Translations under genes and position numbers: made by a program
DNA from: Pseudanabaena sp. M53BS1SP1A06MG
GTDB taxonomy: Bacteria > Cyanobacteriota > Cyanobacteriia > Pseudanabaenales > Pseudanabaenaceae
NCBI GenBank assembly: GCA_020404105.1
Contig: JADBWH010000074.1
Span: 1-64,000, forward strand
Direction: 5' to 3'
Length of the DNA: 64,000 bases
The notes under the pieces: generated by a model
Database searches by the model: none
Told to the model about the DNA's origin: nothing
What the model saw: the letters and a program-made list of their open reading frames with translations, nothing else
Shown: positions 9,084-17,982 of the stretch, one piece after another
Layout: each line of letters begins with the position of its first letter
How positions within the stretch are numbered: position 1 is the stretch's first letter

Positions 9084-10166
9084 ATGTCAACAGCATTACA
9101 AAGGCGCGAAAGCGAATCGCTATGGGATCGATTTTGTGATTGGGTCACGAGTACCGACAATCGTCTTTACATCGGTTGGTTCGGGATCGTCATGATCCCC
9201 ACCCTGCTCACCGCAACTACTTGTTTCATCATCGCCTTCATCGATGCGCCACCTGTCGATATCGACGGTATTCGCGAACCTGTCTCTGGCGCTTTACTCT
9301 ACGGCAACAACTTGATTACCGCCGCCGTTGTTCCATCATCGAACGCGATCGGCCTGCACTTTTACCCCATTTGGGAAGCTGACAGTCTTGATGAATGGTT
9401 ATACAACGGTGGTCCTTACCAACTGATTGTCTTCCATTTCTTGCTTGGTATTTACTCCTATATGGGACGTGAATGGGAATTGTCATACCGCCTCGGTATG
9501 CGCCCTTGGATCGCCGTAGCCTATTCTGCACCAGTCGCAGCAGCAACTGCCGTTCTCTTGATCTACTCCGTTGGTCAAGGTTCATTCTCGGACGGTCTAC
9601 CTCTGGGAATCTCAGGTACTTTCAACTTCATGCTCGTACTTCAAGCAGAACATAATGTACTGATGCACCCCTTCCATATGTTGGGAGTAGCGGGTGTATT
9701 TGGTGGTTCCTTGTTTGCCGCCATGCATGGTTCGCTTGTGACTTCTAGCTTGATTCGTGAAACCACTGAAAACGAATCTCAGAATGCTGGTTATAAGTTT
9801 GGTCAAGAAGAAGAAACCTACAATATCGTGGCTGCTCACGGTTACTTTGGACGCTTGATTTTCCAATATGCCTCCTTCAATAACAGTCGCAGTTTGCACT
9901 TCTTTCTTGCCCTATGGCCAGTAGTTGGGATCTGGTTTGCGGCTTTGGGTGTAAGTTCTTTTGCCTTCAATCTGAATGGCTTCAATTTCAACCACTCAAT
10001 TTCCAGCAGCCAAGGAAATTTAATACCTACTTGGGCAGATGTAATTAACCGCGCTAATTTGGGTATTGAAGTAATGCATGAGCGTAATGTTCACAATTTC
10101 CCTCTCGACTTGGCGGCACTTGACGTAACACCTGTTGGGATGAGATCTCCAGCTATCAACGGATAA
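9084..10166 (+). CDS. psbA: Photosystem II D1 protein, low-oxygen D1' isoform
   Basis: A full-length 360-residue D1. The three hallmark changes of the low-oxygen form D1' are all present: Ala80 (usually Gly), Leu158 (usually Phe) and Ala286 (usually Thr). Ser162 replaces the common proline next to TyrZ (Tyr161). All ligands for water oxidation are intact: Asp170, Glu189, His190, His332, Glu333, His337, Asp342 and Ala344, with a normal processing site after Ala344. Chlorophyll and iron ligands His198, His215 and His272 are also present. D1' is known to be induced when oxygen is low in several cyanobacteria. Strong promoter upstream and terminator downstream suggest a monocistronic transcript. 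Confidence 0.97.
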   Translation: MSTALQRRESESLWDRFCDWVTSTDNRLYIGWFGIVMIPTLLTATTCFIIAFIDAPPVDIDGIREPVSGALLYGNNLITAAVVPSSNAIGLHFYPIWEADSLDEWLYNGGPYQLIVFHFLLGIYSYMGREWELSYRLGMRPWIAVAYSAPVAAATAVLLIYSVGQGSFSDGLPLGISGTFNFMLVLQAEHNVLMHPFHMLGVAGVFGGSLFAAMHGSLVTSSLIRETTENESQNAGYKFGQEEETYNIVAAHGYFGRLIFQYASFNNSRSLHFFLALWPVVGIWFAALGVSSFAFNLNGFNFNHSISSSQGNLIPTWADVINRANLGIEVMHERNVHNFPLDLAALDVTPVGMRSPAING

Positions 10167-10196
10167 TCCCTGTAATTTCTCACTCTCTTACCAAAT

Positions 10197-10226
10197 AAAA
10201 AAGCTCTCTGAAAAGAGGGCTTTTTT
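10197..10226 (+). terminator. Rho-independent terminator of psbA
   Basis: A7-bp stem GCTCTCT/AGAGGGC (one wobble), GAAA tetraloop, six A before and six T after, starting 31 bp past the psbA stop. Confidence 0.85.
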
Positions 10227-10335
10227 AATAAAGTTTGATTGCTTCAAATGCTTAAAGTTTATTTTATAACCTTATAGTTATGTAATTACTAATAAGTGTA
10301 TACTTAGAGTATGAAATCCTAGTCGGTCTTTGAAG

Positions 10336-11430
10336 ATGCAAATATTACCCTCTCTCCAAATCGGTCATCATCTTGCTCGTTATCCTATTATTCAAGGAGG
10401 TATGGGCATTCGTATTTCTGGAGCGCATCTGGCGGCGGCGGTCGCTAATGAGGGTGGTATTGGAGTAATTTCTGCTGTTGCTTTAGGACTGAATTCACCC
10501 TATTTTGATATTACTCAGACTAATGTTGGTAAACGAAGAGAGCAGTTTTTTGAAGCAAATCGACTAGCGCTAATTGACGAAATTCAAAAGGCTCGTAAAC
10601 TTAGCCCCAATGGTATTTTGGCTGTTAATGTCATGGTTGCGGCTCAAGATTATGAAACCTTAGTGCGTACATCGGCTGAGCAAGGAATAAATTTAATTAT
10701 TTCTGGTGCAGGATTGCCCATGCAATTACCAGAATTTACTGCCGACTATCCAGAAGTTGCCCTAGTGCCAATCGTTTCTAGCACCCGTGCCGCACGAATT
10801 ATGTGCCGAAAATGGGAACGGAATTATGGAAGGTTGCCTGATGCTTTTATTGTAGAAAACCCTAATTCCGCAGGTGGACACCTAGGCGCTAAATTGGAGG
10901 AGTTAGGCGATCGCGCATTGGAAGCAGAACAGGTCATCCCCGAATTAGTGACCTATCTACAACAGGAACTTGGTAAAGCCATTCCCGTAATCGCCGCAGG
11001 TGGTGTATGGGATCGGGACGACATTGATCGCATGATCGCATTAGGAGCCAGTGGTGTCCAGATTGGTACGCGCTTTATTACCACTGATGAATGTGATGCG
11101 GATATTCGCTACAAAGAATTTCACCTCCATGCTCAACCTGAAGATGTGGTGATTATCTCCAGCCCTGTGGGAATGCCAGGAAGAGCGTTGCGAAATGCTT
11201 TTGTCGAGCAGGCGATCGCAGGTTCTCTCGATCTAGATAGACGATGTTTGGCGAGTTGTCTCCATGTTTGTAAATGCCGCGATGAGCAGAAATATTACTG
11301 CATTATTAAAGTTTTAGACAAAGCGGCACGAGGTGACATTGAGAATGGGCTTGTTTTTTCAGGCAGCAATGCTGGAAGGGCTGAGCGAATTATCCCCGTT
11401 GCGGAACTGATGGCGGAGTTAGTTGCTTAA
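10336..11430 (+). CDS. Nitronate monooxygenase/FabK-like flavoprotein
   Basis: A TIM-barrel FMN oxidoreductase of the nitronate monooxygenase/FabK family. The open frame begins at a TTG (10330), but the ATG at 10336 is preferred. Early phosphate and flavin motif IIQGGMGIRISG, a Gly-rich loop (AGGHLGAK) and the FMN-phosphate site AAGGVWDRDDI ... GASGVQIGTRF are visible. The C-terminal part has five cysteines in a C-x3-C-x3-C-x-C-x7-C pattern, seen in a subgroup common in anaerobes and perhaps binding a metal or cluster. Substrate unknown. It lies between the D1' gene and two methyltransferase-type genes, all on the same strand. Confidence 0.85.
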   Translation: MQILPSLQIGHHLARYPIIQGGMGIRISGAHLAAAVANEGGIGVISAVALGLNSPYFDITQTNVGKRREQFFEANRLALIDEIQKARKLSPNGILAVNVMVAAQDYETLVRTSAEQGINLIISGAGLPMQLPEFTADYPEVALVPIVSSTRAARIMCRKWERNYGRLPDAFIVENPNSAGGHLGAKLEELGDRALEAEQVIPELVTYLQQELGKAIPVIAAGGVWDRDDIDRMIALGASGVQIGTRFITTDECDADIRYKEFHLHAQPEDVVIISSPVGMPGRALRNAFVEQAIAGSLDLDRRCLASCLHVCKCRDEQKYYCIIKVLDKAARGDIENGLVFSGSNAGRAERIIPVAELMAELVA

Positions 11431-11470
11431 CACTCTTACAATATAATTACAGATAAGATCGTAGGAAGTT

Positions 11471-11983
11471 ATGAATCAATTTAAAGAATGGGGATTTTCA
11501 GCCCAATGGTGGCGCGGTGAGAAGGGCGAGTATTGGGTACTCGGTCAAACAGTTCTCTCTGTTGGATTTTTGCTACTGCCTGTGTATCCCGCGATCGCTC
11601 TAGCTAATTTGTCACCGATCTGGAAATATGGAGATTGGGGACTGACGGGAATTTTCGGGCTAATTGCCGCCTTATTATTGCTTTCAGGAAGCTTTGAATT
11701 AGGAGAGAATCTTACGCCGTTACCGCACCCCAAGCACGATGGCGAATTGGTAACGAGTGGCGTTTATGGAGTGGTCAGACATCCAATTTATAGCGGAGTA
11801 ATTTTTCTTGCGATCGCCTATAGTTGTTGGAAATTGAGTCTCGTTCATGTGATCGGCGCAATCATCCTGTTACTATTTTTTGACATCAAAGCGAGAAAAG
11901 AAGAATCGTGGCTGAGTACTAAATTCTCTGACTACGATCAATATCGATCGCAGGTTAAGAAACTAATTCCTTGGATTTATTAA
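11471..11983 (+). CDS. Isoprenylcysteine methyltransferase-family membrane protein
   Basis: A 170-residue integral membrane protein with about four hydrophobic helices. The C-terminal core carries the family motif GVYGVVRHPIYSG, in which His-Pro contacts SAM in ICMT/PEMT-type enzymes. Bacterial members methylate unknown substrates or act as lipid or thiol methyltransferases. It starts 40 bp after the flavoprotein gene and is followed 24 bp later by a soluble SAM methyltransferase, so the three may form an operon downstream of psbA. The exact reaction cannot be inferred. Confidence 0.8.
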   Translation: MNQFKEWGFSAQWWRGEKGEYWVLGQTVLSVGFLLLPVYPAIALANLSPIWKYGDWGLTGIFGLIAALLLLSGSFELGENLTPLPHPKHDGELVTSGVYGVVRHPIYSGVIFLAIAYSCWKLSLVHVIGAIILLLFFDIKARKEESWLSTKFSDYDQYRSQVKKLIPWIY

Positions 11984-12007
11984 GGTCAAAATTAAGGTCA
12001 AATAATT

Positions 12008-12592
12008 ATGTGGGACGAACGTTTTAGCGGTTTAGAATACGTCTATGGGACTGAACCGAATGATTTCTTAGTTTCCGTAGCATCAAAAATTTCCCAAGGA
12101 AAAATCCTCTGTTTGGCAGATGGCGAAGGCCGTAACGGGACTTATTTGGCAACTTTGGGCTACGATGTGGTCACTGTCGATGCTTCGAGCGTAGGACTTG
12201 CCAAAGCGCAAAAACTCGCTCAAAAGAAGCAGGTCGAAATTACGACAATTCACGCCGATCTCGCTGATTTTGTAATTGAACCTCAAACTTGGGATGGAAT
12301 TGTTTCGATTTTTTGCCATTTGCCTCCAGATTTGCGGGCTAAAGTCTATTCCCAAGCTGTGCAAGGATTGAAGCCAAACGGTGTTTTTGTCCTTGAATCT
12401 TTTGCCCCCGAACAATTGCAATACAACACAGGTGGTCCAAAAAACATCGATATGCTTCCTGCTCTATCCACGTTACAACAGGAACTAACTGGTTTAGATT
12501 GGGAAATTGCGCGATCAGTAGAGAGAGATTTAGACGAGGGGCGTTATCACGATGGTAAAGCGGCAGTCATTCAAATTCTCGGCAGAAAATAA
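12008..12592 (+). CDS. Class I SAM-dependent methyltransferase (TehB-like)
   Basis: A 194-residue Rossmann-fold methyltransferase with motif I LCLADGEGRNGTYLA and the post-I acidic residue in VVTVDAS. Length and motif order resemble the TehB/thiopurine-methyltransferase-like group, which methylates oxyanions such as tellurite or selenite, or small thiols. A role in detoxifying chalcogen compounds would suit the sulfide setting, but nothing in the sequence fixes the substrate. It is 24 bp downstream of the ICMT-like gene. Confidence 0.85.
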   Translation: MWDERFSGLEYVYGTEPNDFLVSVASKISQGKILCLADGEGRNGTYLATLGYDVVTVDASSVGLAKAQKLAQKKQVEITTIHADLADFVIEPQTWDGIVSIFCHLPPDLRAKVYSQAVQGLKPNGVFVLESFAPEQLQYNTGGPKNIDMLPALSTLQQELTGLDWEIARSVERDLDEGRYHDGKAAVIQILGRK

Positions 12593-12670
12593 ATAATTGA
12601 AATAGAACCAACCTGTGATTGATTCTGTCTAAAGAAGATATAGATAAGATTCATAAAGAGGAAAACGGTG

Positions 12671-13324
12671 ATGAACTCTAAGAAAAAAATTGTTTTGGGA
12701 ATTGCGATCGCTACTTGTTTAGGTTTAATTCCTGCCACATTTATTTACGCTCAAAGCATGAGCCGTCCTGATGTTGTAGCCAAAGCTTCAACATCTTCTC
12801 AAGCGCTGACCAATGCCGAAATTGAAGGCTTGAAGTTTATGCGTGAAGAAGAAAAGCTGTCGCGGGATGTGTACCAAATCCTTGGCGATCGCTGGAATCT
12901 TCGCAGTTTCAGTAACATTAACCAGGCAGAACAGCGCCACATGGATCAGGTAAAAATGCTAATGCAATCCTATGGTATTGCCGATCCTGTGGTTAGCGAC
13001 AAGGTTGGAGTGTTTGCCAATCCTCAACTAGCAGCGATGTATACGAAACTGGTACAGCGCGGACAGACTTCATTGCTAGAAGCATTAATGGTGGGTGCAT
13101 TGATCGAAGAAACTGACATTAAAGATTTGCGCGATCGCCTGAATGCAACTGCGAATCCGCAGATTAAAGCGACTTATGGATATTTGCTGCAAGGTTCCTA
13201 CAATCATTTGCAAGCCTTTGTCAGACAGATTGAGCGTCAAGGTGGATCTTATACTCCTCAAGTTCTCTCGCAGCAGGAGCTTACAGAGATTTTGGCTCAG
13301 GGACATCGCTCTGGTTGGCGCTAG
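12671..13324 (+). CDS. DUF2202 ferritin-like exported protein
   Basis: The ATG at 12671 follows AAGAGGAAAACGGTG and is preferred to the GTG just before it. The N-terminus is a signal peptide (charged start, hydrophobic core, cleavage near TFIYAQS). The mature part is an all-helical ferritin-like DUF2202 domain with acidic/His positions typical of the family: LKFMREEEKLSRDVYQ, later QAEQRHMDQV and IEETDIKDL. Family function is unknown; a di-metal or redox role outside the membrane is possible. It ends the run of plus-strand genes after psbA. Confidence 0.85.
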   Translation: MNSKKKIVLGIAIATCLGLIPATFIYAQSMSRPDVVAKASTSSQALTNAEIEGLKFMREEEKLSRDVYQILGDRWNLRSFSNINQAEQRHMDQVKMLMQSYGIADPVVSDKVGVFANPQLAAMYTKLVQRGQTSLLEALMVGALIEETDIKDLRDRLNATANPQIKATYGYLLQGSYNHLQAFVRQIERQGGSYTPQVLSQQELTEILAQGHRSGWR

Positions 13325-13354
13325 TTCTCATATCAAGTTGATGTTGCTGTAGAT

Positions 13355-13392
13355 GCGATCGCCTCTACAATCTATCTCCTGAAGGCGATCGC
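13355..13392. repeat. HIP1-bounded repeat type B, copy 1
   Basis: GCGATCGCCTC, then AATCTATCTC, then GAAGGCGATCGC. A second copy of the same layout is at 30148-30183. The right-hand HIP1 is shared with the type A repeat that starts at 13384. Confidence 0.55.
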
Positions 13393-13426
13393 CATCACCA
13401 TAATTCGTAATTTCTAGGCGATCGCC
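13384..13426. repeat. HIP1-bounded repeat type A, copy 1
   Basis: A 43-bp unit: HIP1, a conserved 25- to 27-bp core resembling ATCACCATAATTCGTAATTT, then TAGGCGATCGCC. Closely similar units lie at 27769-27810 and 31030-31072, each downstream of an unrelated gene. Confidence 0.65.
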
Positions 13427-13544
13427 CCAACATTCATCTCCACATTTACTCAGCATGAATTGTTTGATTTATTCAAAACAGATGTAAATTATAGCTAAGA
13501 TGGTTTAAGATAGCATAGCCTGTATAAAAATCGACAAAATTGAT

Positions 13545-15950
13545 ATGTTACGAAGTCTGGAGATTAAATCACTTGAAGCTTGGAAACTGGAGCTAGGATT
13601 GCTTCCAGTTCCTTTGTTTAATCTTCAAACTCAAAATGATAAAGTTATTTTGCTTAATGGTAGAGTCGGGAATTTTTGCTTGGATTTGGCTCCTAGTGAT
13701 GAAGATCCACGAAATTTAGCATGGTCTTCTGATGTTGGACATTACGTTAAAATATATGATGACATTGTAGAAGTTTACAGGTGGGATGGTAAACCTTCTT
13801 CTCTAGAACGTTACAAGAAAAAAAGTGTTGAAGAAAACTTAGTAAAGTTTTACGACTATTTACAAAAAGATCAACCATCAAGAGATTTATCTATTATTTC
13901 CTTTGCAATCAAAACATTTAGGACTCTTAGAGGCGTATTAGGAAGAGATTTTGATGGGCGACAATCGTTAAGAGCATTTCTCTATCTATTAGCTTGCACA
14001 TCGGAAGATGTTAATCGTAATGATCTAAATTTAGATAAATGGGGACTGTGTTCTGATATTCAAGATATTGTTAATTCGGTTAATAGTTCTGATTGGGAAT
14101 CTCTAATAGATAGCCTAAGAAATGGAACTAGCTTTTATGGTTTAAAGCCAAATATTTCTCTTTTACTTCGCCATGCTTCAGGTACATTGTTTGAGGAAGC
14201 ACATTATGAAGCTGAAGCATTTGATCAGAGTCAGCTTTATTTGCCTGGAATCTTACCTAATCCTGTGTCAGTTAAGAAGGAGACTAATTTTGTTGGGATT
14301 TATTACACGCCACCTTCAATAGCTAGAACATTAGTAGAAGAAACATTAAATGCATTGGGAGAATTACCGCGTAAACTGAAAGTATTCGATCCTGCTTGTG
14401 GTTCTGGAGTTTTTCTAAAAGAAGTCTTAAGACAATTATCTCTAAGAAACTATAGTGGCTCAGTGGAGCTTGAAGGTTGGGATATTTCTCCAGCAGCAAT
14501 TGACATGGCAAAATTTATTCTTTTTTATGAAAAAGATAAGTTAAGCGATCAGTTTTTGCTCAAAATAAACATTAACCATCAAGATTCTCTAGATGAGACA
14601 AAACAATGGAGCAATCAAGCAGATGTCATTTTAATGAATCCTCCATTTTTATCATGGAATAATATGCACAAATCTCAAAGAGATTTAGTGAAAAAATCTT
14701 TAGGTAGTTTAATGCAAAAATCTCCAGATCTCGCAAGTGTTTTCTTGTGTAAAGCATTGCAAAGTTTGAGATCTAGGGGAGTAGTTGGCTGTATTTTACC
14801 TGCTTCCATTTTAGGTGCGGAATCATACATTAAAATCAGACAAGAATTCATATCCCACTTGGACATTTATTTAGTTGGAAAGCTAGGGAGTCATCATCTC
14901 TTCTCAAATGCTCAGATAGACACTGCTTTTTTAGTTGGTAAATCACCTAAAACTAGTAATTCAACGCTTTCTCTATGGGCTGATCATCGCTTAGAATCAT
15001 CGTCTGCCGTTTTACGTGCTTTGCGTAGATATAATTACCACGGTAGAGACTCATTCAATATAGTGGATAAAAAAGGATTTAGCATTTATGAAAATCCATC
15101 TCTTTCTGAAAACCTTATCAGTTGGTCTCCACGTTCTTACAGCGCTTTTAATCTATTGAAACAGCTAAAGCAATTCTCGAAAGCCAAAGATTTTTTCGAG
15201 ATTAAAGAAGGAGTTTCCACAGGTCTAAATGCTGTTTTTATACTAGCTAAAAAAAATGTTGAAAAGTTACCAAAAAGAGAAAGAAAATTTTTTAGACCAG
15301 CTATAACTACTGAATCTATTAATGAAAGTAAATTATCTGATACTTCTTATGTTTTCTATCCTTACGGTGAAGATATACCAAAGATTCAATTAGAAGATGA
15401 GCTTAGAAAATATATAGAGACTTACTACAATGATTATTTATTGCCATATAAATCAAAGCTTGTATCTAGACCTAGGAAGACAGAAAGTAATTGGTGGACT
15501 CTTAATGAGTACAGAAGTTGGCAAGTAGAAAAAATACCAAAGCTAGTTTCAACTCATTTTGGTAAAGTAGGATCTTTCGCTTGGGATAGTTCTGGTAATT
15601 ATGTTGTTATAAATGGATTTGCTTGGTTCCCCAAAAAAGATAAAGTATTAACTGAAAATGTTGGATTAGCATATCTCGCAATATTGTCTTGTCCATTCAT
15701 AAACAATCTATTGGATTCTATATCTAATCACATAGGTGGAGGACAATGGGATTTATCGAAAAGATATGTTAGCAATATGCCTCTTCCTGATTTGACTATT
15801 GAAAATTTGGATTTAGAAATCCTTAAATCTCTGCATGAAATTGGCAAACGAATTAACTCTGGTCATGATTTTGATAGTCACGTCTTAAACGACCTAGTTA
15901 TAGATTTATACCAATTACCAGATAATACTATTTCACTTTTAGATATTTAA
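13545..15950 (+). CDS. N6-adenine DNA methylase, Eco57I/type IIG-like
   Basis: An 801-residue DNA methyltransferase. Motif X-like GIYYTPPSIAR lies near residue 251, SAM-binding motif I DPACGSGVFL near 282 and catalytic motif IV NPPF near 365. About 240 residues of unknown type precede the core, and the C-terminal 300 residues look like a target-recognition region. I see no nuclease motif in this chain. It is 2 bp ahead of an unknown gene that is probably its partner. The two genes are AT-rich and contain no HIP1 octamer over 3.2 kb, while the surroundings have one every few hundred bases, which points to recent transfer. Likely restriction-modification or phage defence. Confidence 0.85.
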   Translation: MLRSLEIKSLEAWKLELGLLPVPLFNLQTQNDKVILLNGRVGNFCLDLAPSDEDPRNLAWSSDVGHYVKIYDDIVEVYRWDGKPSSLERYKKKSVEENLVKFYDYLQKDQPSRDLSIISFAIKTFRTLRGVLGRDFDGRQSLRAFLYLLACTSEDVNRNDLNLDKWGLCSDIQDIVNSVNSSDWESLIDSLRNGTSFYGLKPNISLLLRHASGTLFEEAHYEAEAFDQSQLYLPGILPNPVSVKKETNFVGIYYTPPSIARTLVEETLNALGELPRKLKVFDPACGSGVFLKEVLRQLSLRNYSGSVELEGWDISPAAIDMAKFILFYEKDKLSDQFLLKININHQDSLDETKQWSNQADVILMNPPFLSWNNMHKSQRDLVKKSLGSLMQKSPDLASVFLCKALQSLRSRGVVGCILPASILGAESYIKIRQEFISHLDIYLVGKLGSHHLFSNAQIDTAFLVGKSPKTSNSTLSLWADHRLESSSAVLRALRRYNYHGRDSFNIVDKKGFSIYENPSLSENLISWSPRSYSAFNLLKQLKQFSKAKDFFEIKEGVSTGLNAVFILAKKNVEKLPKRERKFFRPAITTESINESKLSDTSYVFYPYGEDIPKIQLEDELRKYIETYYNDYLLPYKSKLVSRPRKTESNWWTLNEYRSWQVEKIPKLVSTHFGKVGSFAWDSSGNYVVINGFAWFPKKDKVLTENVGLAYLAILSCPFINNLLDSISNHIGGGQWDLSKRYVSNMPLPDLTIENLDLEILKSLHEIGKRINSGHDFDSHVLNDLVIDLYQLPDNTISLLDI

Positions 15951-15952
15951 GG

Positions 15953-16759
15953 ATGGCTAAAACTTCTCTCAAACAATCTCCACCTTTTTCAGTTACAGAT
16001 CCTATTAAGGTTTTGAACTTTTGTTCCAACAAGCTAAAACCTTTACTAGGTAACTACGAATTAGGATATAAAGAAATACAAAAAGACTCAAATTGCCATA
16101 TTTTCGCTCTTATTATTAAAAACTCAAGCAGTTCAAGTACTCCTGATGATAGAGGGAATAGACACCACATTATTCCTTTACTCTCAACTAAATCTGATTA
16201 TTATTGGATAAATATATCTTTAACTTTTTTACCTGAGCAATCTAAACCCAAAATTAAACCTAACAATTTTCAATTTTCAGGGGTCAGTATAAGGGTTTTT
16301 AAAGGAGCGTTAGCTTCTGCGGAAAAGGAGCCAGTACTTCGTGCAGAATGGGATGCTCTCAAAGATGATAATAATCATGCACAACCTCACTGGCATGTTT
16401 ATAAATCATTCCAAACGGCTGATTCTAATACTTTTAAAGAATCAGATTTTACATCATCCCTAATTCTATCTAATGAGGTAAAAGATTTTGGGGAGATCAT
16501 AGAAGAGTTGAATTTAGGAGAATCTCAAAAAAGAATTTTTGAAAATACAGAAGAAACTAACCTTGAGAATACTCAGGAGAACTCAACTGATAATAGTTGG
16601 GATTCCTCAACTAAGTTTCACTTTGCTATGGCATCTCAATGGCACACTAAGGAAAATCATAGAGTTGTTCTCGACAAAGAGGCTCTATTGTATGATTGGT
16701 TGGTAGGATGTGTTCAGTACATTATAGAACAACTGAAATATGTTTCTGGTAGTCGATAA
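15953..16759 (+). CDS. Unknown partner protein of the DNA methylase
   Basis: A 268-residue protein that I do not recognise. The start is 2 bp after the methylase stop, so the two are translationally linked. The N-terminal half looks like mixed alpha/beta with a serine-rich loop (SSSSSTPDDRG). In the middle is a conserved-looking stretch LRAEWDALKDD ... QPHWHVYKS with an HxH element that could bind metal. A low-complexity Glu/Asn/Thr linker (about 200-215) precedes a C-terminal helical part. It could be the nuclease or a specificity subunit of the system. No PD-(D/E)XK or HNH motif is clear, so no function is assigned. Confidence 0.7.
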   Translation: MAKTSLKQSPPFSVTDPIKVLNFCSNKLKPLLGNYELGYKEIQKDSNCHIFALIIKNSSSSSTPDDRGNRHHIIPLLSTKSDYYWINISLTFLPEQSKPKIKPNNFQFSGVSIRVFKGALASAEKEPVLRAEWDALKDDNNHAQPHWHVYKSFQTADSNTFKESDFTSSLILSNEVKDFGEIIEELNLGESQKRIFENTEETNLENTQENSTDNSWDSSTKFHFAMASQWHTKENHRVVLDKEALLYDWLVGCVQYIIEQLKYVSGSR

Positions 16760-16768
16760 GGGTAGTAA

Positions 16769-16877
16769 CTTAAAGCGGGACACTTTGATCTGGGTTTTGC
16801 CCAGTGAAAATGACTGTAAGACTTACCCTGTCGGACAAAAGCTAAAACCCTTGCAGGGCAAGCTGTCCCGCCTTAAG
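16769..16877. mobile_element. Possible 109-bp MITE with terminal inverted repeats
   Basis: The ends are CTTAAAGCGGGACA and, inverted, CTTAAGGCGGGACA: 14 bp with one mismatch. Inside are two smaller hairpins (CTGGG-TTTTG-CCCAG and CCCTTGCAGGG). It has no ORF and sits between the methylase island and the stop codon of the minus-strand gene at 16873. It may be a non-autonomous transposon or an IS relic; a transcription terminator hairpin is the alternative. Confidence 0.4.
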
Positions 16878-17151
16878 TTGATACCCCTTTCAAGCTTCGC
16901 GTACCGAAACGATGAACGGCGCGATAGCCAATTCTTACTACCCAAGTTTGGGAATCGGGCAAACGGTCTCGAAGATGGCGAGTGGCGGTCATTGTATCAT
17001 TGGCAATTTCAAATGCCCCTGTCTCAATATCAATAGCAACTATTTTGCCATGATTATTTGCCTCGACCTGTGGGCGTATTTTCGTTTGATAAATGAGATC
17101 GCCACGTTGGGCAAATTCTTCCTTGCTATAGCGCGGTTGACGGACTGCCAT
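16873..17151 (-). CDS. Conserved cyanobacterial small hypothetical protein
   Basis: A 92-residue protein of a family common in cyanobacteria, recognisable by YSKEEFAQRGDLIY, then GKIVAIDIETGAFEI and WVVRIGYRAVHRFG. Related genes often sit before a gene for a small aspartic-protease-like protein, and the pair is sometimes annotated as toxin-antitoxin-like. Here no partner follows: the downstream side is the inverted-repeat element, whose end overlaps the stop codon. The plus-strand frame covering the same DNA is a shadow. Function unknown. Confidence 0.75.
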   Translation of the reverse strand: MAVRQPRYSKEEFAQRGDLIYQTKIRPQVEANNHGKIVAIDIETGAFEIANDTMTATRHLRDRLPDSQTWVVRIGYRAVHRFGTRSLKGVST

Positions 17152-17276
17152 AATTGTCGATTTCCCTTGATCACTTACTTGCCTAGTATTATAACTGACT
17201 AGAAACTGCTCAGAATAGTCTACGCGGAAGCAAAATACCGCAGATTCCTACTTTAAGTCAAATGCGATCGCCTAAG

Positions 17277-17966
17277 CTAGTTACTCAAATGTCCGTCTTC
17301 CATGTGAACGATGCGATCGGCGACATCCAAAATGCGATTATCGTGGGTAACTAAGACGATCGTGCAACCTTGCTCCTTTGCCAATTTTTGCATCAGCGTC
17401 ACCACATCTCGCCCTGTGACACTATCTAAGGCTGCGGTCGGTTCATCTGCTAACAATAATTTCGGTTGACTGACTAAGGCTCTCGCGATCGCCACCCTCT
17501 GCTTCTGTCCACCTGATAAATATTCGGGATATTTTTGTTGATGTTCGCCTAAGCCCACTTGCTCTAGCATGACAGCAGCTAATTGATTCATTTCCGCAGG
17601 AGCATATTGCTGATGGACTTCTAAACCCATGCGAACATTCTGTAAGGCGGTGAGACTGCCATGCAAATTATGGGCTTGGAAGATATACCCTGCATGGCGA
17701 CGGGCTTGCACTAACTTCTCTTTATTTGCGCCATGCAATTCCTGTCCGAGGAACTGAAGACTGCCAAATTCAACCGATCTCAACCCGCCCATAAGAGTAA
17801 GTAACGTAGTCTTACCAGAGCCAGAAGGTCCCGTCATGATCACTATTTCACCAGCATAAATATCTAGGGTGATATCGAATAAAACTTGTTTGCGCTGTTC
17901 TGCTTCACCGAAGTAGTGATTAATTTGATGGATGGCAAGTACAGGCGGTTTAGATAATGAATTCAT
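17277..17966 (-). CDS. devA: DevA-type ABC transporter ATP-binding protein
   Basis: A 229-residue ABC ATPase: Walker A GPSGSGKTTLL (about 44-54), signature LSGGQKQRVAIARAL, Walker B LLLADEPTAALDS and the H-loop LVTHD. It belongs to the MacB/DevA branch that drives MFP-dependent export. Together with the two genes upstream it forms a DevBCA-type exporter (order B, C, A on the minus strand, 16-bp gap to devC). In heterocyst formers DevBCA exports glycolipids with TolC, and paralogues elsewhere export other compounds. The divergent TetR gene suggests drug or lipid responsive expression. Confidence 0.93.
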   Translation of the reverse strand: MNSLSKPPVLAIHQINHYFGEAEQRKQVLFDITLDIYAGEIVIMTGPSGSGKTTLLTLMGGLRSVEFGSLQFLGQELHGANKEKLVQARRHAGYIFQAHNLHGSLTALQNVRMGLEVHQQYAPAEMNQLAAVMLEQVGLGEHQQKYPEYLSGGQKQRVAIARALVSQPKLLLADEPTAALDSVTGRDVVTLMQKLAKEQGCTIVLVTHDNRILDVADRIVHMEDGHLSN

Positions 17967-17982
17967 GGAGTAAACCTCAAAA

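Noticed and set aside
9316-9899. Antisense frames over psbA (9316-9585 and 9612-9899)
   Set aside because: They mirror the codon pattern of psbA; no ribosome site or protein-like composition.
16740-17202. Plus-strand frames over the small minus-strand gene
   Set aside because: The minus-strand protein matches a known cyanobacterial family; the plus frames start inside the previous gene or in the repeat and look random.
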